Made by a program: the position numbers and the translations under genes. A stretch of 64,000 nucleotides of DNA from Ctena decussata (lineage: Eukaryota; Mollusca; Bivalvia; Lucinida; Lucinidae): the NCBI GenBank assembly GCA_963989385.1, contig OZ022499.1:37572866-37636865 (forward strand), given 5' to 3'. The notes under the pieces were generated by a model. The model was not told where the DNA came from. It did not search any database and saw only the letters and a program-made list of their open reading frames with translations. Below are positions 34,498 through 47,334 of the stretch, piece by piece (position 1 is the first letter of the stretch; every line of letters starts with the position of its first letter).

Positions 34498-36095
34498 AGC
34501 TCACAAAAGTAAGGGGTATTACGACATTTAAGAAAGCAGCATTAAGAACAATAAGTAGATGAACATTGAACTGTTATAATGCATACATAAATATTCATAG
34601 AGGCATTCAGTATAAATATTGATACGTTTAAGCTCGTCACGTGACCTAGAGTAAATTGGAAGAAGAAAGAGGATCGACACCCAAATTTTGCACGAATCCA
34701 GTACAGCAATGACTGACCTTTTTAGCCAACTTTATTAAGACAGACGCCTAATATCCCAGTTAACAGGATAAAGAATATTCATATGCTGTTTATCAAAGGA
34801 CAAAACGGTAGGCGTAAACGATACTATTGTCTGATGTTGTCTCACTGATGGTGACATTTGCAAGGGTCCTACACCTTAAATAACGCAATAAAGCCTACCA
34901 AAGTGGATGGACTCAGTTAAGAAGACTATGAAAATTTTAATACTGACAGGACTTGAGGGTCAGATGTAGACCATCATTCTTTATTTGCTGCTATAGATAA
35001 AGTGACCTGCTTTGACTTTTTCTGTTTTAGCTGAATAGTGTCACTTGAATAGTGTGCTCTATCAATATGCAATAATAATCGTACCCAGCCATAACTATTA
35101 ATTCTTGTACTCGCTTCTATGTATTGTGTGCAGTATATATTAACCCCTCCTATAGGTTTCTTTTGTTTATTTCATTACCCTTCCGATTCACAATTGCAAT
35201 GTTGACCATAACTGAAACCAGTTTAACAGTTACGTGAGACCTCGCTGAAGTGAAAACTCTTGTTTCCATTACGTATTATCTTTTGTAAAGCCGACACAGG
35301 AAATAATCCGAAGCATGAGCCTAGAACTGGTATCCTCTTACCAGCATCAAAGAGCTAAGCTTTTCAAACAACAAAATTATATTTGACAGCTCTCCGTTGA
35401 TTCTGCGATTAATTCTAATACTTATGATGTTAATCAACTAAAACGGTTGCTAAATAAGCGCTTTAACAAACATGGTTTATGTGAATACGTGTGCATTTGT
35501 TCTTTGTTCAATGGAACCTACTGGTAACACTGGGTCTTTGTTTGTTCCCGGTACAAAAAACTTTTTCCCCCTGCGATGAACTATAAGGTCCCGTTAGGAT
35601 GAGTGGGAGCCGTATCGTTTTCTTTTTTCCATAATAATTCCCAGAATTTTTTTTTGCTATAATCACATATATGACGCCAGCAGATCAATTCAAAGTAGGA
35701 TGCACATATGTAACTGTTTTGTACATAAATACTTTGTTAAGAAATATATGAAATGATAAATGCAATGTTTACACAGACCATGTAATGCGATAAGTATGGC
35801 CGAATGAAGGTTGTAGAATAAATCCTGGTGGCCATTGTATGTCAAAACCCTTTTACACTGGGACAATACTGGCCCTGATATGTATGTGGAAACATAGCAT
35901 TCGAAGATGTGTATTAAAGTGAATCGGTACACTTCCAGGGAAAACAATCCTACGTTCTGCCTCCCTCGTCAGTGTTACACAGGCCATCCCCTTTGTATAA
36001 ATGGCGGAAAAATATGTATGTGTACTCATGCACCTTAAACCCATTTCTTAAGAAAGAAAATACAATATTCAGCTGCAGCATACAAGACACCATTT
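34498..36095. other. Unassigned stretch
   Basis: No gene, transposon end or long palindrome recognised. The frames present are short and overlap on both strands. Confidence 0.4.
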
Positions 36096-36306
36096 GAGCC
36101 GCGACACGAGTAAACCAATAAAGTGGCATGTGCGCCGAGCGAAGACTCAGATCAGCTTGGGCATCCGCCCAGTCTGAACAGAGTGTTCAGTGAGCGCATG
36201 GACCTAGCTTAGACCCTTGGCTACCCTTTAAGTGCACAGTAAAGTCTCTGATCTGAGTCTTCGCTGGGCGCATATGCCTCTTTGTTGGTTTTGTCGTGTC
36301 GCGGCT
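36096..36306 (+). mobile_element. PAL-1 fold-back MITE, copy with right-arm hairpin deleted
   Basis: Forward-sense centre (TAGCTTAGACCCTTGGCTACC). The right arm goes from GTCTCTGATC directly to TGAGTCTTCGC, lacking the inner hairpin segment (about 25 bp) between two GATC words. Left flank ATTT; right end truncated into a T run (GGCTTTTT). Confidence 0.9.
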
Positions 36307-37098
36307 TTTTTTCTCTCTCTCGCCTCTCGCACAATCTCGTATCTTTGATAATCTAATACCGTTTCATATCTTCACAAGATCGTGATAGGTATCAATGTTG
36401 CTAATTATCCGTCTATTATCATGGCAGATTTCACCATTATCTCCGTAACAAAAGGTATATTACCGAATCACTGTGAAGATTAGCACTAGGATAAGTCCAA
36501 TATGATTCCGCGGCGACATAACTGTCAGGGATCATACTGAGCTTTACTTCCGGTTCAAGGATTACGAGATCGCGGTTTTGTTTCGTGGTCTGGCGGGATT
36601 TTATGACACTTCCTGTTTGTGTGTTGGTTTCATATACTATGAAAGTGAAGGGATAGTAGCAACATTATTTCATATCGAAAACAGTCTTAAAAATCAAATC
36701 TCAACAAGTTTCTATCAATTAAAAGCAAAGACAGTCATATTGATCAAGATTGATAATAAAAGGAAACAAGACTTATCAAAATAAATAAATAAATAAAATA
36801 AACAAAATGAATACTGAATATATTCTATTAGAATGAATAATTCAGTTGAACAATGAAAATCAATGAATATCCATTTCGAAACATGCGAAAATATGATACA
36901 AATGTTTAATGTAAAATGTGAACTGCACCAATCGAACATTTTTACTCTTTTTTTTTTCCCAACGCTACTTATTTATTTCCTAGAATTGTCAAATGTAAAT
37001 AAGACCGACCATATGGAGAAACCTAACATCATCGGAGCTTAAACAAGCAAAAACAAAAAGTTTAAACTTTTGCACTAAGACTTGTGTATGCTGTTTTA

Positions 37099-37129
<31 letters not shown>

Positions 37130-37676
37130 CGTCATTATTATATTATTATTACTAGAGAGTGATTAATTAGCATTCAATCTACGTAGAAACAAAGAAGGAA
37201 AACGTATAAAGAAAGAAATATTTCGATTTTGTTTTTACAAATGCTCAGTTTTTTTGTTTGTTTTTTGTTGTTGTTGTTTTTTTGTTGTTTTTTTAATTAT
37301 TCAATTATTATTATTTTTTTAAAGCTGTTTCGTTTCAAGGAAATAAAACCAGTGTGATTATGTCGTTTCGTTCTCTTTCTTAGTCGGATTCACTTTTTCC
37401 GTCGTTTTCTGAATTCATTAAGGAGAATATACCACCCACTATAAAGTACCGAATAAAATCTATTTATGCGCAAATTTATTCCTCTTTTACGAGCAGTAGA
37501 CGTCTACTCCCCACACTTGTTAGGTTAACCGATTATCATTTTGTCGGGCTATGTGACAGTCTATGAAATGGACACCAACAAAGCTTTAATAAAAATGTAA
37601 GGCTAAGTGACAACTCATTTCTTCAAACAATCTTATTTTGGGGCCGGGAAAATGGAGCTTCGTAGAGGTGACAATA
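36307..37676. other. Unassigned stretch with simple repeats
   Basis: (AATA)n near 36778-36803, (ATT)n at about 37098-37152 and T-rich runs at 37248-37325. No gene recognised. Confidence 0.45.
37098..37152 (+). repeat. (ATT)n microsatellite
   Basis: Interrupted ATT/TTA run ending near 37152. Confidence 0.95.
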
Positions 37677-37729
37677 GCAAAGACTCAGATCAGACTGCGC
37701 AGTCACGCAGTCTGATCAGAGCCCTTTGC
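37677..37729. repeat. Short hairpin corresponding to one PAL-1 arm
   Basis: GCAAAGACTCAGATCAGACTGCG / CGCAGTCTGATCAGAGCCCTTTGC around 'cagtca'. It aligns with a single PAL-1 arm (GACTCAGATCAGCCTGGGC / GCCCAGTCTGATCAGAG) and carries the same GACTCAGATCAG and TCTGATCAGAG words, but ends in GCAAA/TTTGC. Confidence 0.8.
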
Positions 37730-38263
37730 TGTTGCATATTCTTACAATTTCGGGGAATCTCTATGACTAGTATCAGAACGTCTGACACCATGCAAAGGTG
37801 TGCCAGCTGATTTGAATATTAAGCTGGACTCAAGCGACAGAAGTTGCTTTTGCCTACTCCTAGCCCACTTAGCATACAGTGTAAAGATATGTTTATAAAG
37901 AGTTTAGTATCATGTTGCTTTTCCTTAATAAATGCTACTATACCGTTTAAACGCATACAAATGTTTCTACATCATTCTTGATGTCCCACTCCCATAATGT
38001 TGGCCAATTCATGGATGGAGATGGTGTGGTGTTCACATCTAAACACGGGATTAATACCAATTTCCTAACCTGGCCAATCAGTTACCACATATGCAAAAGT
38101 GGCTGTTGACCGACGCAACCGACAGCAGTACCAGCTCGGTCGATGGTCGGTTACAAAAGTATCCTTGGTATGCAGTGCCATATCAGTCGACATCACAGGT
38201 AAGCAAACTGGCATTCACCCCGTGCTGAATGGCAGTTACAGTGTAGTGTTCCTGACTTCAAAT
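37730..38263. other. Unassigned stretch
   Basis: Slightly GC-richer at 38090-38260. An open frame runs from 38099 into the following PAL-1 copy, so its last third is transposon sequence. I do not call a gene. Confidence 0.35.
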
Positions 38264-38496
38264 GAGCCGCAACACGAGAAAACAAACAAAGTGGTTGTGC
38301 GCTCAGCGCAGACTCAGATCAGCCTGGGCATCCGCCCAGTCCGATTAGACTTTTCGTTAACTTTAAGGGTATCTAAGGGTCTATGCTACCTCTATGCGGA
38401 CAGCGAAGACTCTGATCAGAATGGGCGGATGTCCAGGCTGATCTGAGTCTGGGCTGGGCGCACAACCACTTTGTTGGTTTTGTCGTGTCGCGGCTC
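38264..38496 (-). mobile_element. PAL-1 fold-back MITE, full copy with AAAT duplication
   Basis: Reverse-sense centre. Flanked by AAAT on both sides (38260-38263 and 38497-38500), one of the cleanest target duplications for the family. Confidence 0.95.
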
Positions 38497-39098
38497 AAAT
38501 AAAGATGTTGACATTAAAACTGAAATGGTGAAATGTTCAGATTTGTAAATTTTGTTAATTTACTAGTTACATGTATAATGTTTATTTATTCAGACCGACC
38601 ATACAATTAAAGCTGCCGTGCACACAACCCATTGGTCCGTTTATTAGTTCTACGTACCTGCATGTTTTTTCTGACTACATACTCAACAAGTATAATTATG
38701 CCATAAAATAAACAAGAAATCCTTTGAGAAATCGCGAAGGTTTTCAACGGCTGGGAATATCATGCTTCACTAAAGATACTTCTGTTATGCAAATTGAATT
38801 TGCGACACTTAGCGTTAACACGGCATAGCTCGCCTTACCGTCAGATTGGGGTTTTCTTGAGTCCACACCGTATACTTCAATTGACAGAACTGGATGGACT
38901 TCAGAGTCAAAAATAAAAGGAAAGAGTTCCCTATTCCACAATAACAAAGAGGAAAAATGGGGTTTGTCGGCGCTCAAGAAAACCCACATTTTTCTCATTC
39001 GCTATGGTGGGAATGAGTGCATAACCGTGCTATTCTTTTTAACAAAAAACTGGTGCTTAGTTAGCCAGACCAGCCGCCGCAAAAATACACAAAACATA

Positions 39099-39306
39099 CA
39101 GTCAACTCTCGCTATCTCGAAGACAAATTTCAGCCCAAACTACTGTTATCTCAAAGTAAATTTTCTGTTTCCCCGAAAATTTACTTTGAGACATCAGTAG
39201 TTTGAGATAACAGGAGTTGAAATGTAAATAAAAATAGGAAATATATTCTTTGGTTTATAAGAAGATATTTTGAGATATCAATGTTCGAGATATCGGGAGT
39301 TGACTG
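39099..39306. mobile_element. Pogo/Tigger-type MITE, 208 bp, TA duplication
   Basis: TIR CAGTCAACTCTCGCTATCTC on the left; the right end's complement is CAGTCAACTCCCGATATCTC. TA flanks at 39097-39098 and 39307-39308. The 'CAGT(C/T)(A/G)ACTC.CG.TATCTCGAA' end is typical of pogo/Tigger elements. An inner palindrome pairs 'aaactactg...tctcaaagtaaattttc' with its complement (about 39136-39205). No coding capacity. Confidence 0.85.
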
Positions 39307-40774
39307 TATATAGTTTTAATTGTCCTGCTTTTCGGCCAATAAATATAACTGATATTGCAATCATGATCAAAGAGCATGGATATCTTTGAGGCTGTTTTGT
39401 ATAAAGTATAATTGGTAATACGGCGATGGTTGCGTTACATTGTATAAAGTGCTCGTCAGATGGTTCGCCCGAGGCAAATATCAACATCATTGTCAATGTT
39501 TTGATGTCTTCATTACCATAGATTTAGTTTAATGAAATCGCCGGATAATTTCAGCTACTGAGACGTCGGTGAATAGGCGTATCAACGTTTCATAGGAAAC
39601 CCAATATATAATCACGAGATGAAATTAAGGGTGTACCGGTTTCAATGTTTTACATTCAGCAGATTGTCGCCATGCATCCTGAGGGAAGAATTTTAGACAA
39701 TTTAGACACTTTTGAAGCTTCACATAGAACAATCGCGTCGGTCATGATTTTAGAACGAACGCAGTGCAATGGAGTATCTTTGCGCTCCATCTCCCCGGGA
39801 GGCAGTTCCTTTTTATGAATATCATACCATGTGATAGTGTAATTTTCTGTCTAAAACACCTCGTATTGGCTGATCACCATAGAAACGTATTTGATCTGTC
39901 TTTGTAGGGAAAGAATTTCACGATTTCAGACGACCTGTTCGTGTTTGATTGCCAGGGACTATATTGTCATATGTGAACAGTCGCGGCGCTCTCAGCGGAG
40001 TCAAAAGATCTCATAGAACTACTTTCAAATGGTGTTCAATTCAAAATCTCGCCTTTACGAGACATCCCACCGGGATATAATTCGCGATAGTTTTCCACTT
40101 AATTATCTCCGCTCATTATTCCCAATTTTCCATCACTTTGTTATCTTTATAAGTGAAATGTCTGGCTGATGGCCTGTAATGCTCTTTACCCAAATGACCA
40201 GACCTCATTACTCAGGGATCCGCGTAAGAACAAACATGGTGACCACGCAATTGAGCGGACACAATGAAACTCCACGGCCCCATGGTGAAGCAGGTGAAAA
40301 GAGATTCTCAACAAAATTAGACTTCATTGAAACTTCTATAGGGAAAGGTAAATTAATTTGTTCGCAACGTCAACACCCTAACAAATCTCGCCGACACTTT
40401 CCTTAAAGAGGTGATCAAGCGAGCATATTAATCCGCCAAATCGAACACGGCGACAAATTGTTCGGATTCATGCTTAGTTTAATAACCAAAGATGGTGAAT
40501 ATTTCATGAAAAATCACTGATCCTATTAAGCTGCCGTTTGTAAACATTGCGCAACAAGGCGTACTGGAGTAAAAGTCTCTACTGTTACGTTGCCTTTCAT
40601 CATATTCAGATTTGCATCTCCTTTTTCTGCATTATTTTTTTGTTTTTTGTTTTTTTTCTGTCATTCGGTTTATGTTTTGTATAATGAACATCTTCTTGTA
40701 AACATTTTCATTTCATGTAATTCACGCTGCTTCTCTACGACATTTTCCTTATGCCTTTACATGTATTTGACTGA
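39307..40774. other. Unassigned stretch
   Basis: No gene recognised. The 39700-40300 part is somewhat less AT-rich but its frames are short and without motifs. Confidence 0.4.
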
Positions 40775-41266
40775 CTGGCCAGAATGGTGCTCGGACATAT
40801 CGGCCACGGACGTTTCAGCCTAGGACATTTCGGCCTAGGACAGTTCGGCCATGGACATTTCGGCCGCAGAAATGGTCAATGGTGGACGTTTCAGCCTTTA
40901 TCCAAAAATTACCTTTTATTATTAAATTAAGTGGTCATATAAGTAACTTAAGCTAGTCTTAATGGACTCCAATGATTTGTTGTTGTTGTTTTGATATTTT
41001 ATTGGTCTTCAGCATTTTTAAGGTCATTGTGAGCATATTAAGGCAAAAGCACTGCAAACAATTGTTTCAATTACTTCAGATAGGGTCCTATATTGTGTTT
41101 GGTTTAGTCTTGTTTTTAGATTTATGGCCCATAAACACTTATATAGTTATTTTGAGCATAGTCTGGCACATTTGCCATCCTCACCCATGGGCCCTTATGG
41201 CCTTTTTTAATCAATTGATGCCTGTAGTATCTTGATGTCTAAACATATGGCTGATGCAATATCATC

Positions 41267-41300
<34 letters not shown>

Positions 41301-41543
41301 CTTAAAAGATATGGTTGGATTTATTTTGAGACCAGCTACACATTTTTGTGGCATGTGTGCCAGAAAAATAAAATCCATTTTAATGGTTAAATGTAACACA
41401 TTTTCATTTCCCCCTTTCTTTAACTTTGGTCGAAACGTCCATGGCCGAAATGTCCATGGCCGAAACGTCCGTGGCCGAACTGTCCTAAGCCGAAATGTCC
41501 GTTGCCGAAACGTCCGTGGCCGAAATGTCCTACATTCGGCCAG
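40775..41543. mobile_element. TIR element whose ends are 15-bp tandem repeats
   Basis: Outer ends CTGGCCAGAATG (left) and CATTCGGCCAG (right). Inside these are tandem 15-bp units GGAC(A/G)TTTCGGCCNN, five in the left arm (about 40793-40866) and seven inverted in the right arm (about 41430-41530). The interior is AT-rich with a 31-bp T run (41267-41298) and no transposase frame. The right arm creates an open frame with GRNV repeats that is not a gene. Confidence 0.85.
41267..41298 (+). repeat. Poly-T tract
   Basis: About 31 T in a row inside the 40775-41543 element. It could be the poly-A tail of something inserted on the minus strand, but no such element is recognised. Confidence 0.95.
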
Positions 41544-41782
41544 AATATACCAGCATCAGGTTATTTGTAACAATCTTGATTGTTGTTTGTAACGATCCAG
41601 TTTGTGTTCGAGACCACTGCGGGATTTTTGTCCTGGATAATTTAATTAGACATTTTATTCCATAAATGAAAGTTTTATTTTAACATTTACCTTATATTTT
41701 GCATATTCAGTATTAGAGATTCATCCAGTTTGGGTAGCGTCAATTCCTTGCCAACAAATATGACACTGCGTTTAAACATGTG

Positions 41783-42045
41783 TATCAAGAACATATAGAC
41801 ATATGTAGGACAAACATTGTCGAAGATATATTAAGGATGCACTTCAAGGTTGTCAGTTATGTACTGTATCATGCATTTGTTTTCCAATGCTGCAGTATTG
41901 CTTTGTTATTCGACTTGCTCTATGGTATCAAGAATATATAGAAACGTGTAGAAAACACGTTGTCGAAGATACAATAAAGGTACACTACACGGTTGTCAAT
42001 TGTTTTCCGATGCTGCAGTATTGCTTTATGTTATTCGACTGTCAA
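41783..42045 (+). repeat. Two diverged tandem units, about 150 bp
   Basis: Both units contain 'tatcaagaa(c/t)atatagaaa', 'cattgtcgaagata', 'ggttgtca', 'tgttttcc(a/g)atgctgcagtattgctttg' and 'ttattcgact'. The second is shortened by about 20 bp. Confidence 0.75.
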
Positions 42046-42076
42046 TTCTGGTGATGACCCTTTGATATCAATATTT

Positions 42077-42283
42077 AAGCCGAGACACGACAAAGCCAGC
42101 AAAATGGCATGTGCGCCCAGCAATGACTCAGATTAGCCTGGGCATCTGCCCAGTTTGATAAGAGTGTTCGCTGTCCGCATGGAGCTAGCTTACGTCCTTA
42201 GCTACCCTTTAGCGGCTGCCCAGGCTGATATGAGTCTTGGTTGGGCTCACATGGCACTTTGTGGGTTTTGTCGTGTCGCGGCT
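42077..42283 (+). mobile_element. PAL-1 fold-back MITE with internal right-arm deletion, ATTT duplication
   Basis: Ends AAGCCGAGACACGA and TCGTGTCGCGGCTC; flanked by ATTT on both sides (42073-42076 and 42284-42287). The right arm runs from CCCTTTAGCGG straight into CTGCCCAGGCTGAT, having lost about 25-30 bp of its inner hairpin. Confidence 0.9.
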
Positions 42284-43016
42284 CATTTGCAGTTCCTCTG
42301 GAGGACTGTTCTTTGTTGGCTGATTAGCTGACTCGTTTGTTATAGACAGAGCAAAATAGTTCTAAAGACGGAAACAAAATAGACGAAATAGTTTTAACTT
42401 TCTTAAATTTTGAATGGATTATTGTAAATTTTAAATATGATACAGCTTTTTACTGAATCATTTTCACATATAGCCTTGTGCATTTCTTATTGACATGCTT
42501 TCAGAACTAAAGGAGTTATATTTTGCTTCAAAAATCTATGATGCAACGTGATATTAAACTACTTTCAATTCAAACCTGAGGAAAAAGATAAAATGAATCC
42601 CTAGATATTTACTACGTTTTCAGCTAATATGCTCGCTATTGAAATAAAACTAGTGGAGGTGCAAAGTTCAGTGATGAACTTGAGTGTATATATGCGATAA
42701 AATTAACAAGGGGCAATCCGAAAATCTGATATCTGTCTCCAATCTTACGGAAAACTTTGCAATCCTGTTTCTAATGAGAGCAGACCATTATCAATATTTC
42801 TATATATCTTTCTGTACATTTACTGTCAGGTGTCAGTAAACGCAGCCAATGTCGGCATCGCTTTGATATTGGCGAGGTTGTACAGCTTGTCTGAAATTTA
42901 CCGCAACTTGACAGGGTAGAACGGGAAGAATTAAAATTAGAAACAGAGAAAAAGTTTATAGGTTAGAGAAAATCAAGCTTTTCCATTATATTAATTTCGG
43001 GTAGATTTCACTTATA
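42284..43016. other. Unassigned stretch
   Basis: No gene or repeat recognised. Confidence 0.4.
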
Positions 43017-43262
43017 ATTCGAGGAGAGCATGGCATACACATGTACACTGTAGGCATGCTCCTCTCTAATTGTAAGTCAGATGACGCCATAGATCTGGTA
43101 TCATCGCAACTATGGAATTAGCCACTGTTGTGCTTAGTATCTTGGCAGAATGACTTCACGATGACGTCATTTTGATATCACTATGAACTTTAAGTTACTA
43201 TGGCAACAGATCTATGACGTCATTGGTATCGGAGCATGGCAAACAGTGTTTACCATGCTCCG
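43017..43262. repeat. Two linked hairpins sharing GAGCATGGC, about 245 bp apart end to end
   Basis: The first hairpin (about 43017-43073) pairs AATTCGAGGAGAGCATGGC with GGCATGCTCCTCTCTAATT. The second (about 43230-43260) pairs GGAGCATGGCAAACA with GTTTACCATGCTCC. Between them are TGACGTCA-like words. This may be a MITE with hairpin ends. Confidence 0.55.
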
Positions 43263-43616
43263 CCAATTTTTCAATGGCATTACAAACTGAAATTCCTTCA
43301 ACAGCTACTTCAGATTTTCTCAAATAAAAATTGATTCCTAAGTCGTTTCAAAGCATTGCAGATCTGAGGCTAATCTGCATACCTGCAAAACAACGGATTA
43401 GTAATCAAATTCAATACTACGTAATAACTTAATGAATAAAAAATTAATGTCACTATCATTTCAATATTTAAGAACCAATGTCATTAGACATTAAGTGCAA
43501 AAATTTAGACTATTATGAGCGTATCCATTTTGTGAGGCATGCATACTGATTGATCTGCATTTTAATATGCTCCATTTATCACTATAACTTTCATAATTAA
43601 ATAGTATTTATCATAT
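43263..43616. other. Unassigned stretch
   Basis: No features recognised. Confidence 0.4.
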
Positions 43617-43852
43617 GAGCCGCGACACGAGAAAACCAACAATGTGGTTGTGCTCCGAGCGCAGACTCAGATCAGCCGGGACATCTGCCCAGTTTGATCA
43701 GATTCTTTGATAAGAGCTCAAAGAAAAGCTTAGGGTCTAAGTTACCTCCATGTGGACTGCGAAGACTCTGATCAGACTGGGCGGATGCCCAGGCGGATCT
43801 GAGTCTGCGCTGGGCGCACAACCACATTGTTGGTTTTGTTGTGTCGCTGCTC
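43617..43852 (-). mobile_element. PAL-1 fold-back MITE, full, diverged copy
   Basis: Reverse-sense centre (GAAAAGCTTAGGGTCTAAGT). Left flank ATAT; right end mutated (TGTGTCGCTGCTC) and the duplication is not preserved. Confidence 0.9.
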
Positions 43853-44240
43853 GATTATTCAGTTAGGAAATGACAAGAATAGAAGGATGCACGGGATGAG
43901 TATAGTAACGATGAAGCCCTGTCAGGCTGGTGGTGGTTACGGCGTCACGCTGGGTGAGAGGACGGAGGCTTCCTTGTTACGTGTACAAAATAGAATGGTC
44001 ATCCATTTCTCGTATGAAAAAAAATCCATAGATAAAAAGTATGGCATATAGGGAAAAAATATCTACCTCTCTTACTTGACGACTAAAAATTCTTCTAGTT
44101 ATCTTTTAAAATCAGCTAAAAAGTTTTCACCATCAAATTGTATATTTTCCTTTAAATGGATAAACTTTACATATCTATTGCAAAATGATACAACATTAAC
44201 TCGTGTTTCGCCACGTTCTTACATCAGAATCAAAGGTTTG

Positions 44241-44271
44241 CCACTTTGTTGGTTTTGTCATGTCGCGGCTC
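44241..44271. mobile_element. Solitary PAL-1 end fragment
   Basis: Only the last 31 bp of the element (CCACTTTGTTGGTTTTGTCA...CGCGGCTC) followed by ATAT. It lies about 390 bp after a full copy. No matching left part is recognisable upstream. Confidence 0.8.
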
Positions 44272-46045
44272 ATATTATTTCAACATTTTAGCTCTATAAT
44301 AGACCAGAAGTTTTGTCTTTTTTTAACCATGCAGGAATTTTGAGACACATGTGACTCCACCGATGCTTTTACTTTAATGCTAATAAAGCACATTTTGTGC
44401 TAAAAATGGGTTTTCCTATATACGAGTCGAATGCTATTGACATGTTATGGCTAAGCTGTCTGCAGAAATTTGGATATTTAATTTCTAGATGGGAATGGAA
44501 TCGTGCGATTTCCATGAGCAAACGTGAAATAGTCGTTTTTTGCTGTTATTGTTGTTTGTTTTGTTTTTTACGGTAGAGTGACGGGAGAGGGTAGGGTATA
44601 TTGTATGCGACAACTTAATAGGCCAAACAAAGTGGCATATTGGTTAAACCCTGACAGGGCCTCAAAATGCCAGTCTGAATCAACTAGTACGCAAGAGTCG
44701 TCTTTATAATGAGGTAGCATGTACTGTAAAGCTGAATTCATCATTATAAACTTCAGAATTTTAAATCATATCTGTTCTGAGTTAACTGATCACTGTTCAT
44801 AAAAAGTGTGGGTTACGTTACCCTCGAATAAGGTGTCATTCAACTTTATTGTTCTAACTTAAGTAAGATTGGAACTTCATGGTTAGCATTAAATTAGGTG
44901 CAGTCTCGTCAGAACCTTTGTCACATCAGGCATCTATAGAAGTGACCAAGCCATAGAGCCAAAGTGAGGTCGCTGATTACCCTGTATAAATAAAAAAAGG
45001 ATTATCTGAATATCACATGACAAAATTGCCACATTTTTTGGAAGTAACATGATGTGGCCCAAATGAATTCGTCAAATCTATCAAAGTTAAGAAAGTCTCT
45101 TGAACTTGAAAATTCAAATTGTTCTGAAAGTGTGACTGACAATTGAGGCTCTGGTAATATATTCTCCTATTCCCATGGAGCCGAATATGTGTGCGGAATA
45201 AAAACGATTTTATTTTGAAATACATATTACTGGTACTCTGTAATACTAAAACTAAAAGATTCTGCTCTTGATGTTTATATTAACTTTGTATAGTCGTAGT
45301 TTCAAATCACTTGCTATATTAGTATTACTTACATTGCAATATTTGAATTCAAATTTGAAAAGTCAATGACTTTCTTCTGAATGTCATTTGCATGAAATAT
45401 AATATTTAGAAGTGTGTGTACAGGTACATGTATTTGATGTTTATTGTATACTGTTTAATATACAAATAAATGGAGGATATTATCGTTTGCTTTAAAAGTT
45501 TGGCACCTGTGTAGAAAGGTGTCAAATGTAAATGTCCTGTAAATGTATCCATTCGACGCAGATGCAATTCTTGCACACTTCATACACAATGCAGTAAATG
45601 TGAAGACTGTTCTGGAGCTTTCCTGCACGCCCTGTCTGTCCTAGTGCCGACAGTTAGTGTCTTCTAACAAAAAACTTATTCGAAATCATTTTATTATATA
45701 CATGTATGAAAAGCGCGTATAGATTTTGTAAATTGAATAAAATTAGCCTGTGCTTGACTGTTATGATACTCGTATAAGTTTGAGTTTTTGCATATTTTCA
45801 GAAGCGGTCTGATGCTTGTTAGGAACCGTATGGGTATCTGCCAATCCGCTCCTAAAGTTCGCGGTTTATCTCCCAAAAAAAATTCTAATTTGACTTCAGA
45901 ACGTTTCTATTAACTTGTCAAGTAAGCCACGTGGTACAGTTTGCAGTAATTATCTTACTTTTGGCACACTTTAACCATTTGTTTTATTGTTTTAGCCTGC
46001 AATCTCGTCATATTGAGATTCCTCTCCGTCGCTTGCTAGCGCAGC
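44272..46045. other. Unassigned stretch
   Basis: Short frames on both strands, no transposon termini or palindromes of note. Confidence 0.4.
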
Positions 46046-46121
46046 AGCAAACATTGTAGATCCTAATCAGACTGCTCCTCATGCCTGAGGAGCAGTCTGT
46101 TATGGATCTACACTATTTGCT
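46046..46121. repeat. Hairpin of the GCAAA...TTTGC family
   Basis: AGCAAACATTGTAGATCC...CAGACTGCTCCTCA pairs with TGAGGAGCAGTCTG...GGATCTACACTATTTGCT. It shares the CAGACTG core and the outer GCAAAC/TTTGC with the hairpin at 22765-22830. Confidence 0.8.
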
Positions 46122-47300
46122 CACATTTTAGCGTCATTGCGGTATGCAACGTAATTAATCATATCAAACAAATTAAAAATTCTACCACACAAATGTTTTG
46201 TTTCTATTATTTGATTCAAAATTACAAGGATATGAATTTTAATTAGCCAAAATGACTTTAAATCATCTTTAATGCTTTGATAATGAGTGTTTTGCCTCCC
46301 TTGAATGTCATATCATAACTATAGATCACCTTTCATGGCGAACTTTGAATATTATACTCTTTAAAGCAAGTTTTATAACTCAATAAATAACGGTACAAAA
46401 ACAGGTGTTCATTTGGAATATCGGTCGCCCGAACATATATGAGCCCCGGCACAATTACAAAATATACCATAGCCTCTACTTAATCGAAGATTTATACCAC
46501 TCTGCGCGGACGGCTCTGTATGCTGTCGATGCGAGAATAAAAGACCCAACTCAGCCTGGAATCTATACATCGAAACGCGAATACATGGAAAAGTCCGAGG
46601 GAATGCATCGGGTGATCCGAATTTTCGGTGTACTCACACAAGGCTTATATTGCCCTTTCTCATGCCACAGCTTATTATTATGATATATTCCCGGAAGAAC
46701 TGAACAGTAAACAGATACAAACTCAGTGGAGGACCAAACCAAAATACATATCTGTTGACTTTGTGCATGAGCTGTATTATATATGACAAGAGACAAGCAG
46801 TGTACTTGCGCACAGCGACAGTCCCATAAACATTATAAGAATTGTCAGAGTGATCACTATGTTCAGTGGTGGCGAGTGGTTAAAGATACATTTCGTCCAG
46901 GTCGGTTTGATTTACGGCGATTTCATCAATTATGGATTCCCTCTATATTTCAGAAAGCTTTACAACCTGTGGGTTCTCCTTGTGTGACCTCCTTAATCCA
47001 TCATTTAAAACAGGGGATATTTATTGTTGTTTATAAGATCTATAATATATTGGACATCATTGCAACAAACACGTGGGAATCGAGAAAACTCAGATCAGAC
47101 TGCAAGTCAACAGGGAGATCAGGATCCTCGTGTTTCACTATATAAATTTCCTGGAATCCAAAGATTAATTTTGCAAACTGAAAAGGTTCTAGTAATGGAT
47201 ACGAAGACTGATTTGAGTCTCTTCTGTTCAAATTTGCTTAAAGGTACATTTTCAAAAGACTTGCCACATATCAAACAATGGCGCTATTGATCATGACATT
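46122..47300. other. Unassigned stretch with anonymous frames
   Basis: Open frames of 92 codons (46405-46683, +) and 120 codons (46783-47145, +) lack motifs and overlap antisense frames. 'tatgagccccggcacaatta' at 46439 faintly recalls a PAL-1 end. No call made. Confidence 0.3.
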
Positions 47301-47334
47301 CATGATGATAATTGTGGGAATGGCATCAGCAATG

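Noticed and set aside
41254..41592. Frame with GRNVHGRNVRGR repeats resembling an RG-rich protein
   Set aside because: It reads through a poly-T run and the 15-bp tandem TIR of a mobile element.
44241..44271. Considered as the right end of a second interrupted PAL-1 copy starting at 43617
   Set aside because: The 43617 copy already has its own right end at 43852, so this is a separate end fragment.
46405..46683. 92-codon plus-strand frame with mixed composition
   Set aside because: No splice or start context, no domain; possible decayed PAL-1 start at 46439 makes it doubtful.
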